Assembly: GCA_020216655.1 (NCBI GenBank)
Contig: JAIWNU010000085.1
Span: 1 to 15,313, forward strand
Direction of reading: 5' to 3'
Source of the DNA: Treponema sp.
GTDB taxonomy: Bacteria; Spirochaetota; Spirochaetia; Treponematales; Breznakiellaceae
Length of the DNA: 15,313 bases
The notes beneath the pieces were generated by a model. That model was not told the DNA's origin and ran no database searches. It saw only the letters and a program-made list of their open reading frames with translations. The position numbers were made by a program, and so were the translations under genes. Shown here in pieces: positions 7,480-14,782 of the stretch (position 1 is its first letter; each line of letters starts with the position of its first letter).

Positions 7480-8613
7480 ATGAGTCCCTTGCTGCTCGGC
7501 CCCCTGGTGGTAGCCCTGATTTCATCGGTTTTAGCCCTGGTTATTTCTATTACCGATCGGATTGTCAACGATTACGGCGAGGTAAATATCGACATAAACG
7601 GCAGCAAAAAAGTGCTTACCGTAAAGGGCGGGAGTCCCCTTTTGGGCACCCTGGCCTTTCAAAACATTTTTGTGCCCTCCGCCTGCGGCGGCCGGGGCTC
7701 CTGCGGGGCCTGCAAGGTCCGTGTACTCTCTGATGTGGGGCCCCACCTGCCGACAGAGCTCCCCTATATGACAAAGGAAGAAGTGGCTCGGAATGTTCGG
7801 CTTTCCTGCCAGGTTAAGGTGAAAAAAAATATCGCCATAGAACTACCGGAAGCCCTCTTTAATGTCCGCAAGTTTAAGACAACGGTAGAGCGCCTGCGGA
7901 ACCTGACCTACGATATTAAGGAAGTGTACCTCAAGCTTTCGGACGAAGCGGTTGCCTCGGGAGGCATCTCCTTTACTCCGGGCCAGTATGCCCAGCTGGT
8001 GGTGCCTCCCTACGGAGATCTTAAGGAGAGTGTGCAGCGGGCTTATTCTATGTCCTCCACGCCACAGGACAAGAACCATATTGAATTTCTTATCCGGCTT
8101 GTTCCTGGAGGCATTGCCACAACCTGGGTACACCAGCACCTTAAAGAAGGGGATACGGTAGAAGTTGTCGGTCCCTTTGGCGAATTTGCTGTCCGTGATA
8201 CCGACGCGACCATGGTCTTCGTTGCCGGCGGTTCCGGCATGGCCCCCTTTAAGTCAATGCTGAACCATATGGCCCAAACGAGCCAGTGGACGAATCGGGA
8301 GATCTGGTATTTCTTCGGAGCCCGGTCCAAACGGGATATGTTCTATCTTGATGAAATGGCAGACCTGGCTCGGCGCTTCCCCAACTTCCATTTTGTGCCC
8401 GCCCTGTCGGAACCGAAACCTGAAGATGCCTGGACCGGCCCTGTGGGACTTATTACCAATGTGCTCGATTCTTACTTTAAAGAAAAAATCGGTAAGGACA
8501 AACCCATGGAGGGCTATCTCTGCGGCAGCCCCGGCATGATAGACGCCTGTGTTAAGGTAATGACCGCCAACGGTATCAGCCAGGACAAGATCTATTACGA
8601 CAAGTTCGCATAA
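7480..8613 (+). CDS. nqrF: Na+-translocating NADH:quinone reductase subunit F (NADH dehydrogenase)
   Basis: NqrF takes electrons from NADH. The 377-residue protein shows, in order, a single membrane anchor (about 3-26), a plant-type [2Fe-2S] ferredoxin domain with Cys69, 75, 78 and 110 (SACGGRGSCGACKV), and an FAD domain with the RAYSMSS motif. An NAD(P)H domain follows, with GGSGMAPFKSML and CGSPGMIDAC, and the protein ends YYDKFA. This architecture is specific to NQR and absent from RNF, so the operon is NQR and not RNF despite the short NqrB and NqrC. It is about 30 residues shorter than Vibrio NqrF. No nqrA is adjacent. A further gene follows after 24 bases in the same direction. Confidence 0.95.
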   Translation: MSPLLLGPLVVALISSVLALVISITDRIVNDYGEVNIDINGSKKVLTVKGGSPLLGTLAFQNIFVPSACGGRGSCGACKVRVLSDVGPHLPTELPYMTKEEVARNVRLSCQVKVKKNIAIELPEALFNVRKFKTTVERLRNLTYDIKEVYLKLSDEAVASGGISFTPGQYAQLVVPPYGDLKESVQRAYSMSSTPQDKNHIEFLIRLVPGGIATTWVHQHLKEGDTVEVVGPFGEFAVRDTDATMVFVAGGSGMAPFKSMLNHMAQTSQWTNREIWYFFGARSKRDMFYLDEMADLARRFPNFHFVPALSEPKPEDAWTGPVGLITNVLDSYFKEKIGKDKPMEGYLCGSPGMIDACVKVMTANGISQDKIYYDKFA

Positions 8614-8637
8614 GGACGTAAAAAGGGGAGTGGATCT

Positions 8638-9081
8638 ATGAAAATGAATTTTGATGAACGGGCCGCCTATGAAAAAATGAAGGCCGGGGTGTTAACCAGC
8701 ACTGGTTTCCTTGGCAGTGATACACGGCCTTTAAGCGATATTGTCGAAGCCGACGAAGAACTGTTCCGAGCCCTGGGCCTCGATTTTAACATTGTGGCAG
8801 AACGGCTTGATACCCTTGCCCGCCAGGGCGCCGAGGGTCTCGGTGAACCGATTACTGTCGAAGGGCAGTATCTGGTTAAAAGCGACGAAGCCCGGGGCAA
8901 GCTTCCCTGTCCCTATGGGGACGGCCTGTATCACAAAAATGCCGTGTCGGTACAGAAAGGGGAAGATACGGTTATTTATTCAGATCTTTCTTTGCACCTT
9001 TTGCGGGTGCACCATTTCTGTCAGGGACAGGGAAGCCCCTTCCGGCTCGATCCGGTGGTGCTCAAACGATTGTTGTTTTAG
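8638..9081 (+). CDS. Uncharacterised 147-residue protein at the end of the nqr operon
   Basis: I do not recognise this family. The ATG at 8638 has a good AAAGGGGAG site about seven bases upstream, and the gene begins 24 bases after nqrF with no terminator between, so it is very probably co-transcribed. The protein has no signal peptide or membrane segment. The N-terminal half is acidic and helical (DIVEADEELFRALG). The C-terminal half has a compact set of possible metal or redox residues: CPYGDGLYHKN (Cys91, His99) and HLLRVHHFCQGQGSPFR (His120, 125, 126, Cys128). Two cysteines and clustered histidines in so short a protein suggest zinc, haem or iron-sulfur binding, or a cofactor-assembly role for NQR. 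That is inference only. Confidence 0.8.
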   Translation: MKMNFDERAAYEKMKAGVLTSTGFLGSDTRPLSDIVEADEELFRALGLDFNIVAERLDTLARQGAEGLGEPITVEGQYLVKSDEARGKLPCPYGDGLYHKNAVSVQKGEDTVIYSDLSLHLLRVHHFCQGQGSPFRLDPVVLKRLLF

Positions 9082-9110
9082 TCAAAGAGAGAATCTACCG
9101 CGGGCAGACC

Positions 9111-9116
9111 TATAAT
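9111..9116 (+). promoter_or_regulatory. Possible -10 element before crtI
   Basis: The 59-base gap between the 147-residue gene and crtI contains a perfect TATAAT at 9111-9116, 25 bases before the crtI start. There is no recognisable -35 hexamer at 16-18 bases upstream (the area reads as purine-rich GAGAGAAT) and no TGn extension. If it is used, an activator would be needed. No terminator hairpin was seen in the gap, so read-through from the nqr operon remains possible. The crtI ribosome site GAGGAG is at 9125-9130. Confidence 0.35.
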
Positions 9117-9140
9117 ATTCGTACGAGGAGAAAAACATAA

Positions 9141-10628
9141 ATGAAAACACAGATTATTGTAATTGGAGCGGGCTTTGCGGGGCTTACGACCGCAGCCTTG
9201 CTCGCAAAAGAGGGCTACCAGGTTACTATTCTGGAAAAATGCGATTCCCCTGGGGGCCGGGCGCGGCTCTGGGAAAAAGATGGTTTTGCCTTTGACATGG
9301 GGCCCTCCTGGTACCTGATGCCCGAGGTGTTCGACGCTTATTTTTCCCTTTTTGGCAAAAAGCGGGAGCAGTATTACGGGCTCGAAAAGCTAAAAACCCA
9401 CTATACGGTATATTTTGAACGCCACGATCCGGTAAGAATTACCAGCGATTTTGAGCAGACAAAGGCTCTCTTTGAAACCTTTGAATCAGGCGGCAGCCAG
9501 CGGCTGGATTCCTATATTCAAAATGCCAAATATAAATACGACACAGCCATGAGGGACTTCTTATACCGGGAGTACCGCCATGTATTCCAGTTCCTCAACA
9601 AACGCCTCATGACCGAGGGCCTCAGGCTCAATATTTTCCAGGCCCTGGATCCCTATGTGGGCCGTTACTTTTCCGATGTCCGGGCTCGGCAGATTTTAGA
9701 ATATGCCATGGTCTTTTTAGGAGCCAGCCCCACCAATGCGCCTGCCCTCTATTCGCTTATCTCCTATCTTGACATCGCCGATGGCGTATACTTCCCCGTG
9801 GGTGGTATGTACACCATAGTAGAAGGCCTCGTGAAGCTTTGCGGCGAGCTCGGTGTATCCATAGAATATGGAGAAGATGTACGTCATATTGATGAACGTC
9901 CGGGGCCTGCGGTAGCAGTCCGCTCGGTCAAGGATGGCCGGAAGCGGGAATATGCTGCCGATGCGGTGGTGATGTGCGGCGATTATGCCCATGCGGATCG
10001 GGAACTTGTGGATCCGAGTAAGGCAAATTATAGCAGTTCCTACTGGGACAAGGCAGTGCTTGCCCCAAGTATGTTTATTGCCTATATGGGTTTAAACAAG
10101 GAAATCCCCGAATTGACCCATCACAACCTTTATTTTTCCCATGATTGGACTGGTCATTTCGATACCATCTTTAAAAAGCCCTCATGGCCTGAGAATCCCT
10201 GCTTTTACCTGTCTGCGGCCTCTAAAACCGACCGTAGGGCGGCCCCCGCTGGGAAAGAAAATCTGTTTCTCCTTGTACCCACCGCACCGGGCCTCTCCGA
10301 CACCGATGAAGTTCGCGAAGCCTATTACGAAAAAGTGTTACGTCATGTGGAGCGCCGTTTAGGAATTTCAATAAGGCCCTTTATTGAGGTTAAGCGTCTC
10401 TTTTCCCAGCGTGACTTTACTGAAAGCTATCACGCCTTTAAGGGCACCGCCCTCGGAATGGCCCATACTCTAAGGCAAACTGCCGTATTCCGGCCGGCCA
10501 TGCGGAGTAAAAAGATTAATGGACTCTTTTATGCTGGGCAGTATACTCACCCGGGTGTGGGGGTTCCCATGACCTTTATTGCTTCCCAGGTTGTAGCTCC
10601 TATCGTACGCGAATATTTAAAAGGGTAA
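9141..10628 (+). CDS. crtI: Phytoene desaturase (CrtI family)
   Basis: An FAD-dependent carotenoid desaturase of 495 residues, the usual size. The N-terminus has the dinucleotide-binding fingerprint VIGAGFAGL (Gly9, 11, 14) ending in ILEK, then SPGGRAR. GPSWYLMP follows near residue 53. The C-terminal CrtI signature is present as FYAGQYTHPGVGVPM (463-477), preceded by KGTALGMAHTLRQTA. This last segment and the overall style resemble the archaeal and Bacteroidetes CrtI group. It would turn phytoene (from the next gene) into lycopene or a partly desaturated product; the number of desaturations cannot be read from sequence, and a CrtN (C30) or CrtD-like role is possible. CrtB follows after 6 bases. 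Confidence 0.9.
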   Translation: MKTQIIVIGAGFAGLTTAALLAKEGYQVTILEKCDSPGGRARLWEKDGFAFDMGPSWYLMPEVFDAYFSLFGKKREQYYGLEKLKTHYTVYFERHDPVRITSDFEQTKALFETFESGGSQRLDSYIQNAKYKYDTAMRDFLYREYRHVFQFLNKRLMTEGLRLNIFQALDPYVGRYFSDVRARQILEYAMVFLGASPTNAPALYSLISYLDIADGVYFPVGGMYTIVEGLVKLCGELGVSIEYGEDVRHIDERPGPAVAVRSVKDGRKREYAADAVVMCGDYAHADRELVDPSKANYSSSYWDKAVLAPSMFIAYMGLNKEIPELTHHNLYFSHDWTGHFDTIFKKPSWPENPCFYLSAASKTDRRAAPAGKENLFLLVPTAPGLSDTDEVREAYYEKVLRHVERRLGISIRPFIEVKRLFSQRDFTESYHAFKGTALGMAHTLRQTAVFRPAMRSKKINGLFYAGQYTHPGVGVPMTFIASQVVAPIVREYLKG

Positions 10629-10634
10629 ATTAAG

Positions 10635-11585
10635 GTGCAAGCTACTCAGGACACAATCGGCCTCTCTGATCTCAAGGCTTACCAAAAAGCTACGTTCCAG
10701 CGGGGAAGCAAAACGTATTTTAATGCAAGCCGTTTTTTCCCTCCCCGGCTGCGGGAACGGGTATTTACCCTCTATGCCTTTGTCCGCCGGGCCGATGACT
10801 TTGTGGATGCCCAGCCCCAGGATGCGGCAGGCTTTTTCCGTTTCCGTGCCTGCGCGGAGCGGGCCTTGGGACTAAACCTCAAGCAGCCTGCTCAAGCCCT
10901 GTCTCTGGAGAGAGCGTCCCGGGGCTTACCACAGCCCGCTCCGGATGACCCAGCGCCGGAAGAGCCAACGCCGGAAGACCGGGCGGTGATCGATGCTTTT
11001 GTTGCATTGGGGCGGACCGTTGGTTTTGACCCAGCATGGACTGTGGCCTTTTTAGATGCCATGGAAGCAGACCTTACTAAACAAAATTACGATACCTTGA
11101 ATGAATGTCTTGCTTACATGTATGGATCCGCCGAGGTAATTGGTCTTTTTATGAGCCGCTGTATGGAACTCCCAGAAGCAGCCTTAGAACCTGCCCGCCT
11201 TTTAGGAAGGGCCATGCAGTACATCAATTTTATCCGGGATGTGTCAGAGGACCGGACACTGGGACGCCGGTATCTTCCTTTAGAAGGAGAATCATCGGAG
11301 ATTACTGACCCCCTTTGGGCCCAAAAAAATCCGGAACGCTTTGCCGCTTGGCTTAGATGCCACCTCTCCCGGTACCGGGAATGGCAGCAGGGAGCGGTCT
11401 TGGGTTATCGCTTCATTCCTTATCGGTATCGGATCCCTATTATGACCGCCGCGGATATGTACTGGTGGACCGCAGAGGTAATAGAAAAGCAGCCCCTGGT
11501 GGTATTTCAGAAAAAGGTTAAACCCAGCAAAAAGCGAATTTTTGTTCAATTTTTTCTTAATATTTTTAAAGGTTTGGTGGTTTAG
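10635..11585 (+). CDS. crtB: Phytoene synthase (CrtB family)
   Basis: A squalene/phytoene synthase family protein of 316 residues that would condense two GGPP to phytoene. Both Asp-rich magnesium motifs are intact: RRADDFVD (Asp54 and Asp58) and NFIRDVSED (Asp202 and Asp206). GTG at 10635 is the start, with AAAAGGG nine bases upstream inside the end of crtI. Between the two motifs lies a Pro/acidic linker, QPAPDDPAPEEPTPEDR (100-116), encoded by three in-frame 15-base tandem units and not expected in the family. The protein could instead use FPP to make a C30 product; the choice of partner enzymes favours C40. It is followed after 2 bases by the cruF-like gene. Confidence 0.88.
   Translation: MQATQDTIGLSDLKAYQKATFQRGSKTYFNASRFFPPRLRERVFTLYAFVRRADDFVDAQPQDAAGFFRFRACAERALGLNLKQPAQALSLERASRGLPQPAPDDPAPEEPTPEDRAVIDAFVALGRTVGFDPAWTVAFLDAMEADLTKQNYDTLNECLAYMYGSAEVIGLFMSRCMELPEAALEPARLLGRAMQYINFIRDVSEDRTLGRRYLPLEGESSEITDPLWAQKNPERFAAWLRCHLSRYREWQQGAVLGYRFIPYRYRIPIMTAADMYWWTAEVIEKQPLVVFQKKVKPSKKRIFVQFFLNIFKGLVV
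10938..10982 (+). repeat. Three in-frame 15-base tandem repeats within crtB
   Basis: Units at 10938-10952, 10953-10967 and 10968-10982 read GCTCCGGATGACCCA, GCGCCGGAAGAGCCA and ACGCCGGAAGACCGG. They encode APDDP, APEEP and TPEDR. The units keep the reading frame and extend a surface loop of phytoene synthase between its helices. Confidence 0.75.
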
Positions 11586-11587
11586 TT

Positions 11588-12298
11588 ATGGATTTTAACG
11601 GACAGATGGAATCACCTTCTGAGCAGCCTCAAAATTTACATGAGCGTGCGGTCAGAAAAGAAAACTTTGTAATCGGCCTCTTAGGAGCCTTGTTTTTTAT
11701 AGGCCTCTGGGGGCACCTTTTTCCCATAACCAGGCCATTCATGTTGCTATTAACCCCCTATCTCCTTTTGATGTGCGGAGGGCTGGTGTTTATTCTGGCC
11801 CTACGGGAAGAGGGGGCAGGGCTTCTTTTATTGGCCCTCCCTACGTTCCTGGTTACTTTTACTCTTGAAGCGCTTGGAGTTGCGACGGGAGCAATTTTCG
11901 GTGCCTACCGTTATGGCCCTGTTTTAGGCAAACACTTTTTTAACGTGCCGCCTATCATCGGTTTTAACTGGGTTCTTGTTGTGCTTGGTTTTTCCCGCCT
12001 GGTATGGAGCCGATTCTGCATTCGGTATGCACCTCTTGGCGCTTTTGTAACGGCCCTGCTTTGTGTTCTTTTTGATTATATTATGGAACCCGTTGCTGTT
12101 GCCCTTAACTATTGGACCTGGACAGGAGGAACAATTCCTTTAAAGAATTATGCGGCCTGGTTTCTTATTTCTTACATTTTCGCCCTACCCACATGGTACT
12201 TAAAAGAAACTTTAAAAGCCAAAGCCCTTCAGGGTTATATTCTTATTCAAGCAGGCTTTTTTATTTTACTCCGCTTCGGCCTTGCCTTTGTCCGTTAA
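11588..12298 (+). CDS. cruF: Carotenoid 1,2-hydratase-like membrane protein (CruF/DUF422 family)
   Basis: This 236-residue membrane protein resembles the CruF family, which adds water to the C-1',2' double bond of acyclic carotenoid ends, as in myxoxanthophyll and bacterioruberin synthesis. After about 25 hydrophilic residues there are some six or seven helices. Family features are a membrane Glu94 with Gly97 and Gly101, FGAYRYG (104-110), VPPIIGFNW (120-128) and FDYIMEP followed by NYWTWTGG. Unlike linear-carotenoid clusters with CruG, no glycosyltransferase is present. Its place directly behind crtI and crtB supports a role in carotenoid end-group modification. The exact substrate and the hydratase activity are inferred from family and context. 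Confidence 0.8.
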   Translation: MDFNGQMESPSEQPQNLHERAVRKENFVIGLLGALFFIGLWGHLFPITRPFMLLLTPYLLLMCGGLVFILALREEGAGLLLLALPTFLVTFTLEALGVATGAIFGAYRYGPVLGKHFFNVPPIIGFNWVLVVLGFSRLVWSRFCIRYAPLGAFVTALLCVLFDYIMEPVAVALNYWTWTGGTIPLKNYAAWFLISYIFALPTWYLKETLKAKALQGYILIQAGFFILLRFGLAFVR

Positions 12299-12320
12299 TT
12301 TTATAATATTAGGAATTATT

Positions 12321-13820
12321 ATGAGTAATATATTGATGCAAGACCTGATTGGTCTCGTGGGATCATTTGTGTATGTATTTGTATTCATAGGCCTTGCAAC
12401 TCTATTGTCTGGCCGGGGGGCAGTGTCTCCAAAAACGAGCAGAAAGATTGTACATATCGGTGTATCCCATTGGTGGCTTTTTGCCATGTTCTGGATGAAA
12501 AGTCCTATAATCGCGAGTATTGGGCCGGCGGTCTTCATCTTGCTCAATTGGCTTAGTATAAAGGCGAATGCGTTTAAGGGCATGAATAACGATGAATCCC
12601 GGCATAATTACGGGACCGTCTATTTTCCGATTTCGCTTTTGCTATTGGTTATCGCCTCTTGGAGTGGTTTTATGCCGAAGTGGGTAGCGGGAACGGCTAT
12701 TTTGGTACTTGGCTGGGGCGATGGTCTTGCGGCTCTGGTAGGAGATGGACTAAAAAGCCCCGCCGGAAATGTGTTTGGCTCCCGAAAATCATTGGCTGGC
12801 AGCATTGCCATGTTTACTGCTTCCGCATTAGTTGTCTTTATAATGACCATGGCCTTTGATCCCGCTGTTACAATAACCGAAGCGATTGGCCGGGCTTTTG
12901 GCACCGGTCTTGTGGCCGCATATCTCGAAGTATTTTCTCCCTTTGGAACGGACAACCTTACGGTGCCTCTCGGCACGGCTCTATATTTGCATTATCTTGC
13001 TCCCTTACCGCTCAATATGAGCTTTATTCTTGTTTTTTCGGTTCTTGGTATAGCGGCTTTTATCGCATGGATTAAAGAGACCGTAACCGCAGAAGGTGCC
13101 CTTGCCGGGCTTGGTTTAGGGACCGTCATTTTTATGGGAACCGGGTTGGGTGGACTTGTGGTACTTGCTGCTTTTTTTGTTTCATCCAGTTTGGTAGGAC
13201 GACTTCGCCGGGAACAGAAGGAACGGCTTGGTCTCAGTAAAATCCATGAAAAAGGAGACCGCCGGGATGCAATACAAGTTTTTGCCAACGGCGGCGTTGG
13301 CATGATAAGTGCTATTTTCTATGCAGTAACGGCACAGCACCTTTTCCTTGTGGCCTTTCTTGTGTCTTTTGCGGCAGCCACTGCCGACACCTGGGCCAGC
13401 GAACTGGGAGTCTTAAGCCGCGGTACGCCCCGTTCTATCATCAACCTAAAACCGGTGTCTCCGGGGATTTCTGGAGGGGTAAGCCTGTTTGGCTTTGCAG
13501 CCTCATTTGCGGGTTCTTTGCTGATTACTATTTTCTCATTCGTACTTGACCCAGACCGAGCAAGAGGGCTTTTAGTGCCCGTATTGATAGGCGGTTTTAT
13601 GGGATCCCTAGTAGATTCAATTTTAGGCGCCACGCTGCAAGCCCAGTACCGCTGCGCCGAAACAGGGCGAGTTGTGGAGCGGCCCATTTCTGGCAGCCTT
13701 AAAAATACACTTATTAAGGGGCTAGCTTGGATGAACAACGATATGGTTAATTTTCTCTCCATTTTAATAGCCACGTTCGTCGTTTCTGTCTGGTTTATGG
13801 CACTGCAAGGCTCATACTAG
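12321..13820 (+). CDS. Fused prenyl-alcohol kinase (VTE5-like) and DUF92 prenyl-phosphate kinase (VTE6-like)
   Basis: A polytopic membrane protein of 499 residues made of two families. Residues about 1-235 resemble phytol/dolichol kinases: SRKIVHIGVSHWW (40-52), GWGDGLAALVGDGLKS (131-146), KSLAGS (156-161) and DNLTVP (211-216). Residues about 240-499 are DUF92: GLGLGTVIF, HEKGDRRDAIQVFANGG (309-325), ATADTWASELG (353-363) and GFMGSLVDSILGATLQ. In plants, VTE5 makes phytyl phosphate and the DUF92 protein VTE6 makes phytyl diphosphate, so this fusion has both steps in one chain. The ATG at 12321 has TAGGA six bases upstream; a TTG at 12282 in frame lies inside cruF without a ribosome site. In a crt operon it may salvage geranylgeraniol to GGPP (inference). 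Confidence 0.85.
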   Translation: MSNILMQDLIGLVGSFVYVFVFIGLATLLSGRGAVSPKTSRKIVHIGVSHWWLFAMFWMKSPIIASIGPAVFILLNWLSIKANAFKGMNNDESRHNYGTVYFPISLLLLVIASWSGFMPKWVAGTAILVLGWGDGLAALVGDGLKSPAGNVFGSRKSLAGSIAMFTASALVVFIMTMAFDPAVTITEAIGRAFGTGLVAAYLEVFSPFGTDNLTVPLGTALYLHYLAPLPLNMSFILVFSVLGIAAFIAWIKETVTAEGALAGLGLGTVIFMGTGLGGLVVLAAFFVSSSLVGRLRREQKERLGLSKIHEKGDRRDAIQVFANGGVGMISAIFYAVTAQHLFLVAFLVSFAAATADTWASELGVLSRGTPRSIINLKPVSPGISGGVSLFGFAASFAGSLLITIFSFVLDPDRARGLLVPVLIGGFMGSLVDSILGATLQAQYRCAETGRVVERPISGSLKNTLIKGLAWMNNDMVNFLSILIATFVVSVWFMALQGSY

Positions 13821-13855
13821 TCCTGCCTGGTTCATCGGTGTACAATAGCAGGGCT

Positions 13856-14779
13856 ATGAAACGTTTTCTTTCCTATTTGGGATTATTTTTTTATATCTCG
13901 GTCCTCTGTGCTGCCGAACCATCGAAGCCTTCGCTGAAAGTACCCCTCTCTCTTCTCTGGTTACAGGCCCAGAATGGCAGTTCGGACATTTTTATTGCCG
14001 ATTCGCCGATATTGCCTCCGGATATATTATCAATTCCACGAGAACCGGGAATGGCGGTTTCTGTATCCTACGATAAGGCGCAATATGAGCTTGCCTATGA
14101 TAATTTTTATAAGCGGGCAGTATTTCCCCTGTTTTGGGATAACAAGTTTAATACTGTTCATGTCAAACGGAATGAAGCAGGGCTTCCTGTCAGGATAGAG
14201 CTACCGGATGAAAAAGTTACTGTTCTTGTAACTGAATATCAAAATAATGTACCCCTTCGTTTCCAATATAAAAAGGATGGAGAAACTCTTTTTGTGCTGC
14301 TGTGTTACTGGGAATCAGGAACTGAAGAAAGCTGGTATACCGAGACTGGAGAACTCGATACCCTCTATGAGTATCGATTTTCTCAGGGTAATCTAGCTCA
14401 GATCTCAAGTGTTTCTACAGACGGAACTGTTAATCCCCTCACAGTTTGGGACTACAATGCGCACAACCTTGTCTCTTCTATGAGCAGAGGGCAGAATAGG
14501 GCAGAGTTTTTGTTTAACCGGATGAATCGTATCAGTATGATCCGTGAAATTGCGGAAGATGGCTCTATTTCAGAACGAAATTTTCAGTATGATGAACGGG
14601 GTTTGCTGGTGAGGCAATACGGACGCATCAAAATGGAAAACTTTGAATATCGATACAAATATTCTTTTGATCAAAGGGGCCTCTGGACTAGCTGCACTGT
14701 TCAAGCTTGGAATGAACAGTTCGGTCGGCTGATTCCAGGTCCAGAAATACAGATTAATAGAACTATCACAAGGAGATAA
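13856..14779 (+). CDS. Exported protein of unknown function with YD-like repeats
   Basis: I do not recognise a specific family. From the ATG at 13856 the 307 residues begin with a classical signal peptide (MKRFLSYLGLFFYISVLCAA, probable cleavage before EPS). A lipobox is not convincing because Leu precedes the Cys. The rest is a beta-rich extracytoplasmic protein whose C-terminal half repeats short Tyr/Phe-Asp/Asn-x-x-Gly/Asn-Leu units: WDYNAHNLVSS, FNRMNRISMI, YDERGLLVRQ and FDQRGLWTSC. These recall YD/RHS-type repeats, which often bind carbohydrate or partner proteins. A GTG at 13838 is an alternative start six codons upstream. The AGGG before the ATG is only two bases away, so initiation is not well defined. 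The gene follows the kinase fusion by 35 bases. Confidence 0.75.
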   Translation: MKRFLSYLGLFFYISVLCAAEPSKPSLKVPLSLLWLQAQNGSSDIFIADSPILPPDILSIPREPGMAVSVSYDKAQYELAYDNFYKRAVFPLFWDNKFNTVHVKRNEAGLPVRIELPDEKVTVLVTEYQNNVPLRFQYKKDGETLFVLLCYWESGTEESWYTETGELDTLYEYRFSQGNLAQISSVSTDGTVNPLTVWDYNAHNLVSSMSRGQNRAEFLFNRMNRISMIREIAEDGSISERNFQYDERGLLVRQYGRIKMENFEYRYKYSFDQRGLWTSCTVQAWNEQFGRLIPGPEIQINRTITRR

Positions 14780-14782
14780 AGA

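Noticed and set aside
4645..8613. Reading the operon as RNF rather than NQR
   Set aside because: The last subunit has the NqrF ferredoxin-FAD-NADH architecture, and NqrB, NqrD and NqrE match the NQR versions in long stretches; no RnfB or RnfC is present.
12282..12320. TTG start of the kinase fusion overlapping the end of cruF
   Set aside because: The ATG at 12321 has a TAGGA site at proper distance; the TTG has none, and the extra 13 residues are not family-like.
13319..13774. Minus-strand open frame of 151 codons in the DUF92 half of the fusion
   Set aside because: It is antisense to a conserved membrane domain and its translation is low-complexity and featureless.
13822..13852. CCTGC/GCAGG pairing that could hide the ribosome site of the exported repeat protein
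   Set aside because: The stem is only 5 base pairs with a loop of about 21 bases, too weak to claim a regulatory structure.
13838..13855. GTG start six codons upstream for the exported repeat protein
   Set aside because: The extra residues would precede the basic N-region of the signal peptide, and no ribosome site lies upstream; kept only as an alternative.
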